Below, piece after piece: positions 16,698-24,680 of a stretch of DNA of 64,000 nucleotides. This DNA is from Amycolatopsis sp. GM8 (GTDB lineage Bacteria; Actinomycetota; Actinomycetes; Mycobacteriales; Pseudonocardiaceae): positions 122,936 through 186,935 of the forward strand of contig NZ_JAJKFK010000004.1 in NCBI RefSeq assembly GCF_021653975.1. Direction: 5' to 3'. The notes under the pieces are model-generated. The model had not been told where the DNA came from, searched no databases, and was given only the letters and a program-made list of their open reading frames with translations. A program made the position numbers and the translations under genes. The first letter of the stretch is position 1; each line of letters begins with the position of its first letter.

Positions 16698-17717
16698 TCA
16701 ACCGGCGAACGCGCGTGGCGATGGTGCTACGCCGGTCAGGTCCACGGGCGTGCCGAGGCCTTGGGCGCGCGCGGTGTCGAGGACGAGGCGCGCGGCGGCC
16801 ATGTCCTGGATGGCGAGGCCGACCGAGTTGAACAGCGTGATCTCGGTGTCGTTGGTACGGCCGGGTTTGCTGCCGCGCACGACGTCTCCGAGTTCGGTGG
16901 TCAGGTCATCCGTGGTGAGATCGCCAGCGGCGAGGGGAACCATGATGGCCCCGGACTCGTGCGTCGCCGTGTGCAGGCTGTCGATGATCAGGCGTGCACG
17001 GGTGACGGCGTCGGTGTCGATTTCCCGGTGATCGGGCCTCGGTGGTGCGCCGACGGCGTTGACGTGGAGTCCGTCGGGGAACCAGGCGCCCCGCACGATC
17101 GGAGTGCGTGCCGGCGTCACGGTACAGACGATGTCCGCACGACGGACGGCGTCATGCGGCGTCGTGGCGATGTCGATGCGCAACCCGGGTTCAGTCATCT
17201 CCTCGGCGAAGCGGGCCGCGGTGGCGTGGTGGCGGCTCCAGACGATGACGTGGTCGATGGGGCGGACCCGGCGTAGCGCGCTGAGGTGCGCGCGGGCCTG
17301 CGGGCCGGCGCCGACGAGCCCGAGGAGGTGGCTGTCGGACCGGGCCAGATGGCGGGTGGCGACGGCGGAAGTGGCGGCGGTGCGGTGCCGGGTGATGGCG
17401 GCGCCGTCGAGGAATGCCTCGCACGTGCCGGTATGGGGGTCGGCCAGGACGATGGCCGACTGCTGGACCGGACGGCCGGCGGCGGAATTGGCGGGGACAT
17501 CGGCGAGCAGCTTCACACCGGCTGTGTGATTGAGGGCCGCGGTCATGGGAACGAGCACGGCGGTGGAGCCGGGTACGTGGGCGGGCGTGCGCGCGGGCTG
17601 GGTCGCGGTGCCCGCGGCCAGGTCGGCGTGCGCGGTCTCGACGGCGTCGATGATCTCCTCGGGGGAGATCATCGAGAGCGCGGCGGTGATGTCGGCGTGG
17701 GTCAGGATCAGGACCAC
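16698..17717 (-). CDS. Ornithine cyclodeaminase / mu-crystallin family protein
   Basis: A 339-residue NAD(P)-binding protein of the OCD/mu-crystallin family, whose members act as cyclodeaminases, ketimine or imino-acid reductases, or amino-acid dehydrogenases. The Rossmann segment LLGLVGAGPQARAHLSALR (about residues 129-147) and the family segment RHRTAATSAVATRHLA are present. The GTG at 17717 has AGGAG 6 bases ahead. It lies 9 bases after the NMT1-like gene in a three-gene reverse run begun by the GntR regulator. True ornithine deamination is not supported by context. Confidence 0.88.
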   Translation of the reverse strand: MVLILTHADITAALSMISPEEIIDAVETAHADLAAGTATQPARTPAHVPGSTAVLVPMTAALNHTAGVKLLADVPANSAAGRPVQQSAIVLADPHTGTCEAFLDGAAITRHRTAATSAVATRHLARSDSHLLGLVGAGPQARAHLSALRRVRPIDHVIVWSRHHATAARFAEEMTEPGLRIDIATTPHDAVRRADIVCTVTPARTPIVRGAWFPDGLHVNAVGAPPRPDHREIDTDAVTRARLIIDSLHTATHESGAIMVPLAAGDLTTDDLTTELGDVVRGSKPGRTNDTEITLFNSVGLAIQDMAAARLVLDTARAQGLGTPVDLTGVAPSPRAFAG

Positions 17718-17726
17718 GTCCCGCTC

Positions 17727-18641
17727 CTAGTGAACGACGGCGGCGTCGGCGGGGCGAGGGTCGACGAGATCGGCGAAATCAATGGGACCGTCGATGAGAT
17801 GCTCCTCCGCGATCATGTCCTGCCATTCCTCGTAGGAGTCGCGGTCGATGCGGATGTCGGCCCACAGACCGGTTCCTCGCAAATCGTCGACGACGTCGAT
17901 CAGCAGTCCCGTGTCGAGCGCGGGCCATTCCTTCCGTAGCAACGTTTTCGCCTCGCGGGCCGGGTTCTCGGCCAGCCACTGGCAGGCACGGACAAGCGCC
18001 CTGCAGAACGCCCACGGCAGCCGGTTCTCGTCGTCGAGGCGGCTGGGGCTGGTGTAGTAGACGCTGTTGGGCATCAACCCGAGGGAGTCGACGCGCAGGG
18101 CGATGTGCCCGCGCCCGCCGCGCTCCAGCACGGTGGCGTTCACAACGTCGGTGATGAGCACGTCGCCCAGACCGCCGCAGAACAGTTCGGTGAGGACCCC
18201 GCCTGACAGGTCGCGGATGAAGCGGACCTCGGCCGGGTCGACGCCGGCGCGACGCAGCAGCCCCGCGGTGTGGATGTAGTAGGCGGCGCTCCCGGCGCCA
18301 GGGGCGAGCACGGTCTTGCCGGCAAGGTCCGCCAAGCCGAAGTCACGAACGGGCTCCCTGGTCACGAATGCCTTGGGGTTACGGGCATTGAGCGCCGCGA
18401 ACGCCCGGTATTCACGGCCGCGGCCGTGATACATCGCGGGCACCCAGATGCCGCCGAGGGCGACGTGCGCACGACCCTCGTCGAGGTCGTCGAGCACACC
18501 GGTCCAGGGCTCGGGTGCCCAGCGCCGGAAGTCCAGCCCTTCGTCGGCGAAGTAGCCGTGGTCGGCGGCGATGTACTCGGGCAGGTAGTTGGGCCAGTGC
18601 GAGGTGGCCGTCACGGCGAAGGGTCGCGGCGTGCCTGTCAT
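17727..18641 (-). CDS. NMT1/THI5-like substrate-binding-fold protein without signal peptide
   Basis: A 304-residue protein with the fold of ABC binding proteins (NYLPEYIAADHGYFADEGL near the N-terminus). Unlike the homologue at 13335 it has no signal peptide or lipobox, and no permease or ATPase gene is adjacent. It may be a cytoplasmic enzyme or ligand-binding protein, as THI5-like proteins can be; the Cys-rich motif of yeast Thi5 is absent. Its ATG overlaps the GntR stop by four bases, so it is co-translated with that regulator. Confidence 0.75.
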   Translation of the reverse strand: MTGTPRPFAVTATSHWPNYLPEYIAADHGYFADEGLDFRRWAPEPWTGVLDDLDEGRAHVALGGIWVPAMYHGRGREYRAFAALNARNPKAFVTREPVRDFGLADLAGKTVLAPGAGSAAYYIHTAGLLRRAGVDPAEVRFIRDLSGGVLTELFCGGLGDVLITDVVNATVLERGGRGHIALRVDSLGLMPNSVYYTSPSRLDDENRLPWAFCRALVRACQWLAENPAREAKTLLRKEWPALDTGLLIDVVDDLRGTGLWADIRIDRDSYEEWQDMIAEEHLIDGPIDFADLVDPRPADAAVVH

Positions 18642-19339
18642 GCGAGGTCCTCTTGGTTCGGCTCGGCTCCGGCGGGCAGCACGCCTGCCAAGGATGCCAA
18701 GGACGGGCGGCGGCCACGTTCGACATGGGCGAACGCCAGTGACGCGGCGAGTTCGACCTCGCCGTTGCGGATCGCGTCGTACAGCTCGTGGTGCTCGCTG
18801 CACAGGACACCCGGATCGCGATCGGAGGTCAGTCGGAACAACCACCGCACCCGGGCGTTGATCGGCGCCATCATCGACTGGAGCAGGCGGTTCGCCGACA
18901 GTCGCACGATCGCTTCGTGGAAAGCCGAGTTGGCCGCCGCGATCTCGCTCTTCGAGCCGTCCGCAGTGGCGAGTTCGGCGCGGGCCAATGCCGGTTCCAG
19001 GGCCGCCGTCGCCGACGAATGTGGCTGCTGACTCGCCAGCCGTGCGGCCAGCACCTCCAGGCTCGTCCGCACATTGAACAGCTCGTCGATGTCGCGCAAG
19101 GTCAGCCGTGTGACCACCGCGCCCCGTCGCGGCAGGGTGGTGATCAGTCCCTCGGCCTCGAGCTGGGGGAGTGCCTCCCGGATCGGGATGCGCGAAACCC
19201 CCAGGCGCTCGGACAGTTCCCGCTCGAGCAACCGGCTTCCGGGCGGGAAATCCCCGTCGATGATTCCGTCGCGCAGGTACTCGTACACCTTGCGGGCCCG
19301 TGGCTGATCGTCGTCGCCCGCCGCCTCAGAAACCATCAT
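18638..19339 (-). CDS. GntR-family regulator, FadR/FCD subfamily
   Basis: A 233-residue regulator: winged helix at the N-terminus (LLERELSERLGVSRIPIREA, about residues 37-56) followed by an all-helical FCD domain. The start is uncertain between ATG at 19339, ATG at 19336 and a TTG at 19348; no good ribosome site is seen, so the transcript may be nearly leaderless. It is divergent from the MFS gene at 19543, and the palindrome at 19503 matches FadR-subfamily operators. It probably controls both directions. Confidence 0.92.
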   Translation of the reverse strand: MMVSEAAGDDDQPRARKVYEYLRDGIIDGDFPPGSRLLERELSERLGVSRIPIREALPQLEAEGLITTLPRRGAVVTRLTLRDIDELFNVRTSLEVLAARLASQQPHSSATAALEPALARAELATADGSKSEIAAANSAFHEAIVRLSANRLLQSMMAPINARVRWLFRLTSDRDPGVLCSEHHELYDAIRNGEVELAASLAFAHVERGRRPSLASLAGVLPAGAEPNQEDLA

Positions 19340-19502
19340 GGCATACAAGATAACCCAGGGTGCTGAGATTGCCCAGTCTCACCGGTTGGCGAACCATGGC
19401 TCGTCCGACCACTTCGACCTGGCGATTTACTCGTTCGCAACCCGAAGTCCGACTGTCTTACCTCGCTTTAACACGTCAGCCCTGGTGATCAGAAAGAGCA
19501 GG

Positions 19503-19514
19503 TTGGTATACCAA
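19503..19514. promoter_or_regulatory. GntR (FadR-subfamily) operator
   Basis: TTGGTATACCAA is a perfect 12-bp palindrome matching the FadR-subfamily pattern T-N-GT-N3-AC-N-A. It lies 28 bases ahead of the MFS start codon, in the divergent gap with the GntR gene. Confidence 0.7.
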
Positions 19515-19542
19515 AAGCCTCACCGTTCGACGGAGGTCATTC

Positions 19543-20982
19543 ATGGATCGCACGGAACCAGCGAACGAAGCAGCACTGTCCAAAGTGGAGACGGTCCACT
19601 CACCTGGCGGCGGCCTCGCGGGCGCGCTCGACCGCATCGGGTTCACCAGGGCCCACGCCGGCGTGGTGGCGCTGGTCCTCGCGGGAATGTTCTTCGACGC
19701 GCTCGAGCAGGACGCCACCGGCGCGATCGGGGAGGGCCTCAAAGCCAGCTTCGGCATGGACACCGGTCAGCTCGCCCTGCTCAACACGGTCACCACGATC
19801 GGCGGTCTGGTGGGGCGCCTGGTCACCGGTTACCTCGCCGACCGCAAGGGCCGGCGCTTCGCCCTCAGCCTGAACCTGCTGCTCTACACCCTGGGCGGGA
19901 TCCTGAGCGCGATCGCGCCGAACGCGGAGATCCTGCACCTGAGCCGGTTCATCGTCGGAGTCGGGCTGGGCGGGGAATTCACCGTCGGACTCGCCCTGCT
20001 CGCGGAAATAGTCGCCACCCGCTACCGCGGCACCGTGTCCGCGTCGCTCAACATCGGTTCCGGCGGGGTCGGCAACTTCGTCGCTTTCGGGCTGTTCCTG
20101 CTGGTCCTCGGACCGCTCAACGACGCACTCGGCGGAACCTCGCTGAGCTGGCGCTGGCTGTTCGTCCTGCTGGCACTGCCCGCGGTCCTGGTGGTGGTCT
20201 TCCGTCGCTACCTACCCGAATCGCCACGGTTCCTGCTCGCCCAAGGTCGCGTCGACGAAGCCAACACCGCGCTCACCGTCCTGGCGTCGGGCAGGCTCAG
20301 CCGGCGCCCGGCCGAGGTCACGCCCTATCTGTCCACAGAGGATATTCCTGACGCCGCGGGTGACCGTGTCCGGCTCACCGAGCTCGTCACCCGCATTTCC
20401 TTGCGCCGCACCGCCGCCATCGGAATCGCGTCCTGGATGTCGTTCGGCGCGCAGGTCACGCTGCTCGTCCTGATGCCCTCGATCCTCGTCGCGCAGGGAT
20501 ACAGCGTCACGAGCAGCCTGGCCTTCACGATGGTGATGAACTTCGGCAGCCTGCTCGGCGCCTGCGCGTCGGCCTACCTCGCCGGGCGTGCTCCACGCAA
20601 AACCGTTGTCGTCTCCGCCGCGATTCTGGGCTGCGCCGCCGCCGTCGCCTTCGCGCTCTTCGCCCACGGGGTCGCCTTGATTCTCGTCCTCGGCGCGACC
20701 TTCCAGTTCTTCGCCTTGCTGCTCAATACCACGCTGGCCGCGTGGTCCCCGGAGTTGTACCCGACCCGGGTGCGCGCCCTGGGCACGTCGGTCGTCAACG
20801 GCATCGGCAACGTCTCAGGCGCTGTCATGCCCCTGCTCGCCGTCGCCCTGTTCGCCGCGGGCGGCATCGTCGGTGTCTTCGTCATGCTCGCCGTCATGTA
20901 CGTCGCGCTCGCCGCATCAGCCGTGTGGGCGCCCGAAACCCACGACCGCTCACTCGAAGAACTCAACCCGGAACACCGATGA
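19543..20982 (+). CDS. MFS transporter, organic-acid / sugar-porter-like
   Basis: A 479-residue, 12-helix major facilitator. Signature loops are GRLVTGYLADRKGRR between helices 2 and 3, PESPRFLLAQGR before the central loop and PETHDRSLEEL at the C-terminus, as in aromatic-acid:H+ and sugar-porter-like carriers. The ATG at 19543 has GGAGG 6 bases upstream. It is divergent from GntR and is probably the carrier for the substrate of the OCD-like enzyme. Its last 33 bases overlap the 3' end of the convergent LysR gene. Confidence 0.92.
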   Translation: MDRTEPANEAALSKVETVHSPGGGLAGALDRIGFTRAHAGVVALVLAGMFFDALEQDATGAIGEGLKASFGMDTGQLALLNTVTTIGGLVGRLVTGYLADRKGRRFALSLNLLLYTLGGILSAIAPNAEILHLSRFIVGVGLGGEFTVGLALLAEIVATRYRGTVSASLNIGSGGVGNFVAFGLFLLVLGPLNDALGGTSLSWRWLFVLLALPAVLVVVFRRYLPESPRFLLAQGRVDEANTALTVLASGRLSRRPAEVTPYLSTEDIPDAAGDRVRLTELVTRISLRRTAAIGIASWMSFGAQVTLLVLMPSILVAQGYSVTSSLAFTMVMNFGSLLGACASAYLAGRAPRKTVVVSAAILGCAAAVAFALFAHGVALILVLGATFQFFALLLNTTLAAWSPELYPTRVRALGTSVVNGIGNVSGAVMPLLAVALFAAGGIVGVFVMLAVMYVALAASAVWAPETHDRSLEELNPEHR

Positions 20983-21807
20983 GGTCACGGCGATCTCGTG
21001 GAGGGCGCCCGCCAGCGGGTTGGGGTCGCCGGCGCGGGTGGCGAGCACGACCTGGCACGGGTCGATGCCCTCGACGGGCACTGTCGTGAGGTCCGGGCGC
21101 AGCGTGCTGCGCCGATCGCCGGCGGGCAGGATGGCGATGGCGCGGCCGTCGGCGATGACTTCGAGCTTGTCCTCGAAGCTGCCGTCGAGGACCGATTCGA
21201 GTGGCCCGCTCCAGATCGTGGGAGAGCTGGTGCAGGCGACGAGAGGCTCGTCGGCGAGGTCGTCGAGCGTGACGGATTCCTTGCCGGCGAAGCGATGCGA
21301 CATCGGCACCACCAGAACCCTCGGCTCGTCGTAGAGGACGGTCACGCGCAGCTGGTCCGCCGGGAACGGTAGCGGCCGCCGGGCCACGAGCGCGTCCACC
21401 CGGAGCTCGGGCAGTGCGTGGGTGTCCTGCCAGGTCAGGTGGCGAGTGCTGACGTGGGCATCAGGATACCGGCGGCGTAGTTCCCGCACCGCCGCCGTGA
21501 TCACCAGGTCCGCGACATAGCCGACCGTGATCTCCCGCTGAGGCGCGGCGGAGCGCGCGGTGAGCTCCGCCTGGCGCGCGGCGTGCAGCAGCATCCGTGC
21601 CTGCGGGAGAAATGCCCGGCCGGCTTCGGTGAGATGGCTGCCCTGCGGGGTGCGGTCGAACAGCCGCACACCGAGCTCGTGTTCCAGACGCTGGATCTGG
21701 CGGCTGAGCGACGGCTGGGCGAGATGCAGGGCGGCTGCCGCGCGCCCGAAGTTCAGGTGCTCCGCGACCACGGCGAAGTACCGCACCAGCCGCAAGTCCA
21801 AGTCCAC
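20950..21807 (-). CDS. LysR-family transcriptional regulator
   Basis: A 285-residue regulator: N-terminal winged helix (FGRAAAALHLAQPSLSRQIQ, about residues 20-39) and a C-terminal periplasmic-binding-like effector domain. It begins with GTG at 21807 without a clear ribosome site. It is divergent from the SDR gene at 21901, and the 7-bp-arm repeat with 11-base spacer in the gap is a textbook LysR box. It probably activates that SDR in response to an unknown co-inducer. Confidence 0.93.
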   Translation of the reverse strand: MDLDLRLVRYFAVVAEHLNFGRAAAALHLAQPSLSRQIQRLEHELGVRLFDRTPQGSHLTEAGRAFLPQARMLLHAARQAELTARSAAPQREITVGYVADLVITAAVRELRRRYPDAHVSTRHLTWQDTHALPELRVDALVARRPLPFPADQLRVTVLYDEPRVLVVPMSHRFAGKESVTLDDLADEPLVACTSSPTIWSGPLESVLDGSFEDKLEVIADGRAIAILPAGDRRSTLRPDLTTVPVEGIDPCQVVLATRAGDPNPLAGALHEIAVTSSVFRVEFFE

Positions 21808-21822
21808 GCACAGCGAGTCTAC

Positions 21823-21847
21823 TCGTCATGCGTTTGCGGTATGACGA
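21823..21847. promoter_or_regulatory. LysR box (T-N11-A) in divergent promoter
   Basis: TCGTCAT-N11-ATGACGA is a perfect inverted repeat with 7-bp arms and an 11-base spacer. It contains the T-N11-A core recognised by LysR-type regulators and lies between the LysR gene and the SDR gene it faces. Confidence 0.75.
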
Positions 21848-21900
21848 CGTGCGGAACAGGTCTTGGACGGTGCGCCGGCAGGTGTTCTTCACTGGAGGTC

Positions 21901-22644
21901 ATGGGCGAGTACGAAGGTAAGAATGTCGTGATCACGGGTGGCAGCAGCGGTGTCGGTCTGGCCACGGCGAAATTGTTCGCCGGTGGTGGAGCGCGGGTTC
22001 TGATCAGTGGTCGCACCCGGGCCACGCTCGATTCCGCTCACGAACAGCTTGGTGAGAGCGCGGTGACCGTCCTCGGCGACGTGGCGTCACTGTCCGATGT
22101 GGACGCACTCGCCGGCCGGGCGAAGGCGGAGTTCGGCCTTGTGGACGCCCTGTTCGTGAACGCCGGCGTGACCCGGTCCGTGTCCTTCGAAGCGATGTCC
22201 GAGCAGGTGTACGACGAGCTGTTCGCGATCAACGCCAAGGGCGCCTACTTCACCGTGCAGAAGTTCCTGCCGTTGCTGCGCGACGGCAGCGGCGTCGTGC
22301 TCACCACCTCGGTCGCGAACGTCAAAGGGATGCCGACGGTCAGTGCGTACGCGGCCAGCAAAGCGGCGTTGCGCTCCATGACCCGTAGCCTGGCTCGGGA
22401 GTTGCTGCCGCGGCGGATCCGGGTCAACGCGATCAGCCCCGGTCCTATCGACACCGGCATCCTGGAGAGGTCGATGCCGAGGGACGCGGCCGAGCAGACC
22501 AGGGCACAGATGACGGCGAACAACCCCATGCTGCGGTTCGGCGACTCCGGCGAGGTCGCGAAGGCGGTGGCGTTCCTGGCTTTCCACGCCACCTACACCA
22601 CGGGCGCCGAGTTCCCCGTGGACGGCGGTGCCTCCCAGTTGTGA
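21901..22644 (+). CDS. SDR-family oxidoreductase
   Basis: A 247-residue classical short-chain dehydrogenase/reductase. The cofactor motif TGGSSGVG (residues 12-19), NAG and catalytic YAASK are present. The ATG at 21901 is only 2 bases from a GGAGG site, a tight spacing, but it begins at the usual family N-terminus and no better start exists. Divergent from LysR and probably activated by it. Such enzymes oxidise alcohols or reduce ketones; the substrate is unknown. Confidence 0.92.
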   Translation: MGEYEGKNVVITGGSSGVGLATAKLFAGGGARVLISGRTRATLDSAHEQLGESAVTVLGDVASLSDVDALAGRAKAEFGLVDALFVNAGVTRSVSFEAMSEQVYDELFAINAKGAYFTVQKFLPLLRDGSGVVLTTSVANVKGMPTVSAYAASKAALRSMTRSLARELLPRRIRVNAISPGPIDTGILERSMPRDAAEQTRAQMTANNPMLRFGDSGEVAKAVAFLAFHATYTTGAEFPVDGGASQL

Positions 22645-22665
22645 TGCTCACGCCGCAGTAATGGG

Positions 22666-22698
22666 ACGGGCCGCGCGACGGGCGGTCGCGTGGCCCGT
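22666..22698. terminator. Bidirectional terminator hairpin between convergent SDR genes
   Basis: Arms of 14 bases (22666-22679 and 22685-22698) pair at 13 of 14 positions around a 5-base loop, in the short gap between two converging SDR genes. A role as transcription terminator for both strands is the simplest reading. Confidence 0.65.
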
Positions 22699-22704
22699 TG
22701 AGCG

Positions 22705-23418
22705 TCAGTTCGTCAGCGACTGGGCGTAGAACTCCGCGGGATCCGTCGCGAGCGAGGATTTCACGAAGCGGCTCGCATCGTCGATCAGGACCTCGACCGC
22801 GCCCGACTGGACGCCGTCCAGGCTGGCTCGCGCGACCTCGATCGGATCGATCTTCGGGACGTCGTAGCCGGCCATGATGTCGGTGTCCGCCGCGCCCAGA
22901 TGCACGGCCTGCACCAGGGTCTTCTGGCCGGCGAGATCGAGGCGCAGCACGTTGGTCAGGCTCCACTCGGCCGCCTTGGCGGTGCAGTAGGCGCCCGCGG
23001 CGTTGTTGGCCATCCACGACAGGACCGAGAGGATGTTCACGACCGCGCCTCCGCCGTTGGCGGCGAGAACCGGCGCGAACGCACGGGTCACGGCCAAGGT
23101 GCCGAAGAAATGCGTGTCGTGTTCGAGCCGGATCTGCTCCAGGTCGCCCGTCAGAAGGTTCGCGTGCGTCGCGACGCCGGCGTTGTTGACCAGCAGCGTG
23201 ACATCGGAGGCCGCGGCGGCGGCGTTCGCCACCGACTGCGCGTCCAGCAGATCGAGGTGCAGTGGCACCACCCGCGGGTCGGACGCTTCGATCAGCTCGG
23301 GACGCCGTGCCGTGGCATAGACCTTCGCGGCTCCTCGCGTGAGCAGTTCGTCGACGAACCGGCGGCCGATGCCGCGATTCGCGCCGGTGACGAGTGCGAT
23401 CGAGCCAGTGACATCCAT
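22705..23418 (-). CDS. SDR-family oxidoreductase, MerR-controlled
   Basis: A 237-residue short-chain dehydrogenase/reductase with TGANRGIG (residues 13-20), NNAG and catalytic YCTAK. It is divergent from the MerR gene at 23536. Its promoter has the 19-bp -35/-10 spacer and central dyad expected of MerR-activated promoters, so it is probably induced by the MerR ligand. The gene faces the terminator at 22666-22698. Confidence 0.92.
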   Translation of the reverse strand: MDVTGSIALVTGANRGIGRRFVDELLTRGAAKVYATARRPELIEASDPRVVPLHLDLLDAQSVANAAAAASDVTLLVNNAGVATHANLLTGDLEQIRLEHDTHFFGTLAVTRAFAPVLAANGGGAVVNILSVLSWMANNAAGAYCTAKAAEWSLTNVLRLDLAGQKTLVQAVHLGAADTDIMAGYDVPKIDPIEVARASLDGVQSGAVEVLIDDASRFVKSSLATDPAEFYAQSLTN

Positions 23419-23451
23419 GGGTTTCCTTTCAGGGCGGTATCCAGGTGCTCG

Positions 23452-23482
23452 CTGGTAGGCTAAAACCTGACGTTGACGTCAA
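23452..23482 (-). promoter_or_regulatory. MerR-type promoter for the SDR gene at 22705
   Basis: On the reverse strand, TTGACG (23482-23477) and TACCAG (23457-23452) are separated by exactly 19 bases, longer than the normal 17, as in promoters that MerR proteins activate by DNA distortion. The dyad TGACGT-TG-ACGTCA (23468-23481) overlaps the -35 element and the start of the spacer. The SDR start codon is about 34 bases past the -10 element. Confidence 0.65.
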
Positions 23483-23535
23483 GGGCAAGGTGACGTCGGG
23501 TGATGGTGACCGACACGACATCGGAGGACGGGCGG

Positions 23536-23931
23536 ATGCGAATCGGGGAGCTGGCCAGCAAGGCGAACGTGAGCACCCGCGCGCTGCGCTACTACGAGGA
23601 GCAGGGGATCCTCACTGCCGAGCGCACACCGAGTGGCCAGCGGGAGTACGGGGATTCGGCGGTCGATCGGGTGCGGCTGATCCAGCATTTCTACGCCGCC
23701 GGGCTCGGCAGCCGCACCATCGCCGCCATCCTGCCGTGCATCGATGCCGGGCACGCGGAACCCGAGATCGTCGAACGCCTCCGCGTCGAACGCGCGCTCA
23801 TCACCGAGAGCATCGCGCAACTGGAGGAAACCCGGCGGAATCTCGATCGCGTGATCGAGCACGCCGTCCATCCGGATCCGCACCATTGCGACGCGTCTCG
23901 CGCATCGCTGACGGTCGAGCACGCATTCTGA
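23536..23931 (+). CDS. MerR-family transcriptional regulator
   Basis: A 131-residue regulator with the N-terminal MerR winged helix (MRIGELASKANVSTRALRYY) and a dimerisation coiled coil. The short C-terminus ends in a His/Asp/Cys-containing stretch (HPDPHHCDAS) that lacks the paired Cys of metal-sensing MerR proteins, so an organic or redox signal is likelier. The ATG at 23536 lies 8 bases after GGAGG; a GTG at 23500 is an unlikely alternative. It is divergent from the SDR it probably activates. Confidence 0.9.
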   Translation: MRIGELASKANVSTRALRYYEEQGILTAERTPSGQREYGDSAVDRVRLIQHFYAAGLGSRTIAAILPCIDAGHAEPEIVERLRVERALITESIAQLEETRRNLDRVIEHAVHPDPHHCDASRASLTVEHAF

Positions 23932-23938
23932 GGTCTTC

Positions 23939-23988
23939 GGAATTCTGCCGAATTCCCGCGTACAATGGAAAAACTGCCCCAGGGGCAG
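23939..23988. promoter_or_regulatory. Two inverted repeats ahead of the TetR gene
   Basis: GGAATTC-TGCC-GAATTCC (23939-23956) and CTGCCCC-A-GGGGCAG (23974-23988) are both perfect, with 7-bp arms. They flank a TACAAT -10-like hexamer at 23961-23966. One or both may be autoregulatory operators for the TetR gene at 24007; the second could instead form a hairpin in the leader RNA. Confidence 0.5.
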
Positions 23989-24006
23989 CGTTGATCTGGA
24001 GGACGG

Positions 24007-24660
24007 ATGACGGCGGCGGCACCGCGACGCGCGACGCGTAAGGACGCGCGGCGGAACTACGACCAGATCGTCGCGGCGGCGGCGGACGCGATCGCCGTCC
24101 ACGGCGCGGACGCCTCGCTCGAGGAGATCGCGAGGCAGGCCGGCGTCGGTTCGGCGACGCTGTACCGGCACTTCGCGACGCGGTACGAGCTGCTCGAAGC
24201 CGTGTTCCACGGCCGTGTCGTGCGTCTGGTCGAGGAATCGCGCGAGCTGGCCGACAATGTCGATCCCGCCTCGGCATTGTTTGCCTGGTTGCGGTCGGTC
24301 GGCGCTTACGTAGCCGCGACCAGGGGCCTGGCCGAGTCGCTGATGCTGGGGCGCCAGCAGCGCCCGCCGTTCGACGCGGCCAGCTGCTACGACATCCTCG
24401 CCGAACGCGGCGCCGAATTGGTGGACCGCGCGCATGCCGCCGGCGTGATCCGGCCCGAGGTGACCATCGTCGACCTCATGATGTTCTTGTACGCGCTGTC
24501 GCTCGCGGTGGAGCAGGGCACGGACGGATCGGACATCGTGGACCGGTTGCTGCTGCTGGCCTCGAACGGCATCTTCGAGCCGGACACCCTGCCCGCCACG
24601 AAACCCGTGAGGCGGAAGAAGGCAGCCCGGAAGCCCGCGGCGAAGAACGCCGCGGGCTGA
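24007..24660 (+). CDS. TetR-family regulator with Lys/Ala-rich C-terminal tail
   Basis: A 217-residue regulator with helix-turn-helix LEEIARQAGVGSATLYRHFA (about residues 39-58). After the ligand domain it carries an extra basic tail rich in Lys, Arg and Ala (RRKKAARKPAAKNAAG), unusual for TetR proteins and perhaps a non-specific DNA-contacting extension. The ATG at 24007 has GGAGG 4 bases ahead. It converges on the Rieske dioxygenase operon, whose own control sites look like IclR targets, so its regulon is unclear. Confidence 0.92.
   Translation: MTAAAPRRATRKDARRNYDQIVAAAADAIAVHGADASLEEIARQAGVGSATLYRHFATRYELLEAVFHGRVVRLVEESRELADNVDPASALFAWLRSVGAYVAATRGLAESLMLGRQQRPPFDAASCYDILAERGAELVDRAHAAGVIRPEVTIVDLMMFLYALSLAVEQGTDGSDIVDRLLLLASNGIFEPDTLPATKPVRRKKAARKPAAKNAAG
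24632..24658. terminator. Hairpin inside the TetR tail codons
   Basis: AGCCCGCGGCG (24632-24642) and its exact complement (24648-24658) give 11-bp arms with a 5-base loop, ending 2 bases before the end of the TetR stop codon. It lies between two converging genes and could terminate both, although it also encodes the Ala/Lys-rich tail. Confidence 0.5.
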
Positions 24661-24680
24661 ATGGTCCACACCGGACACGA

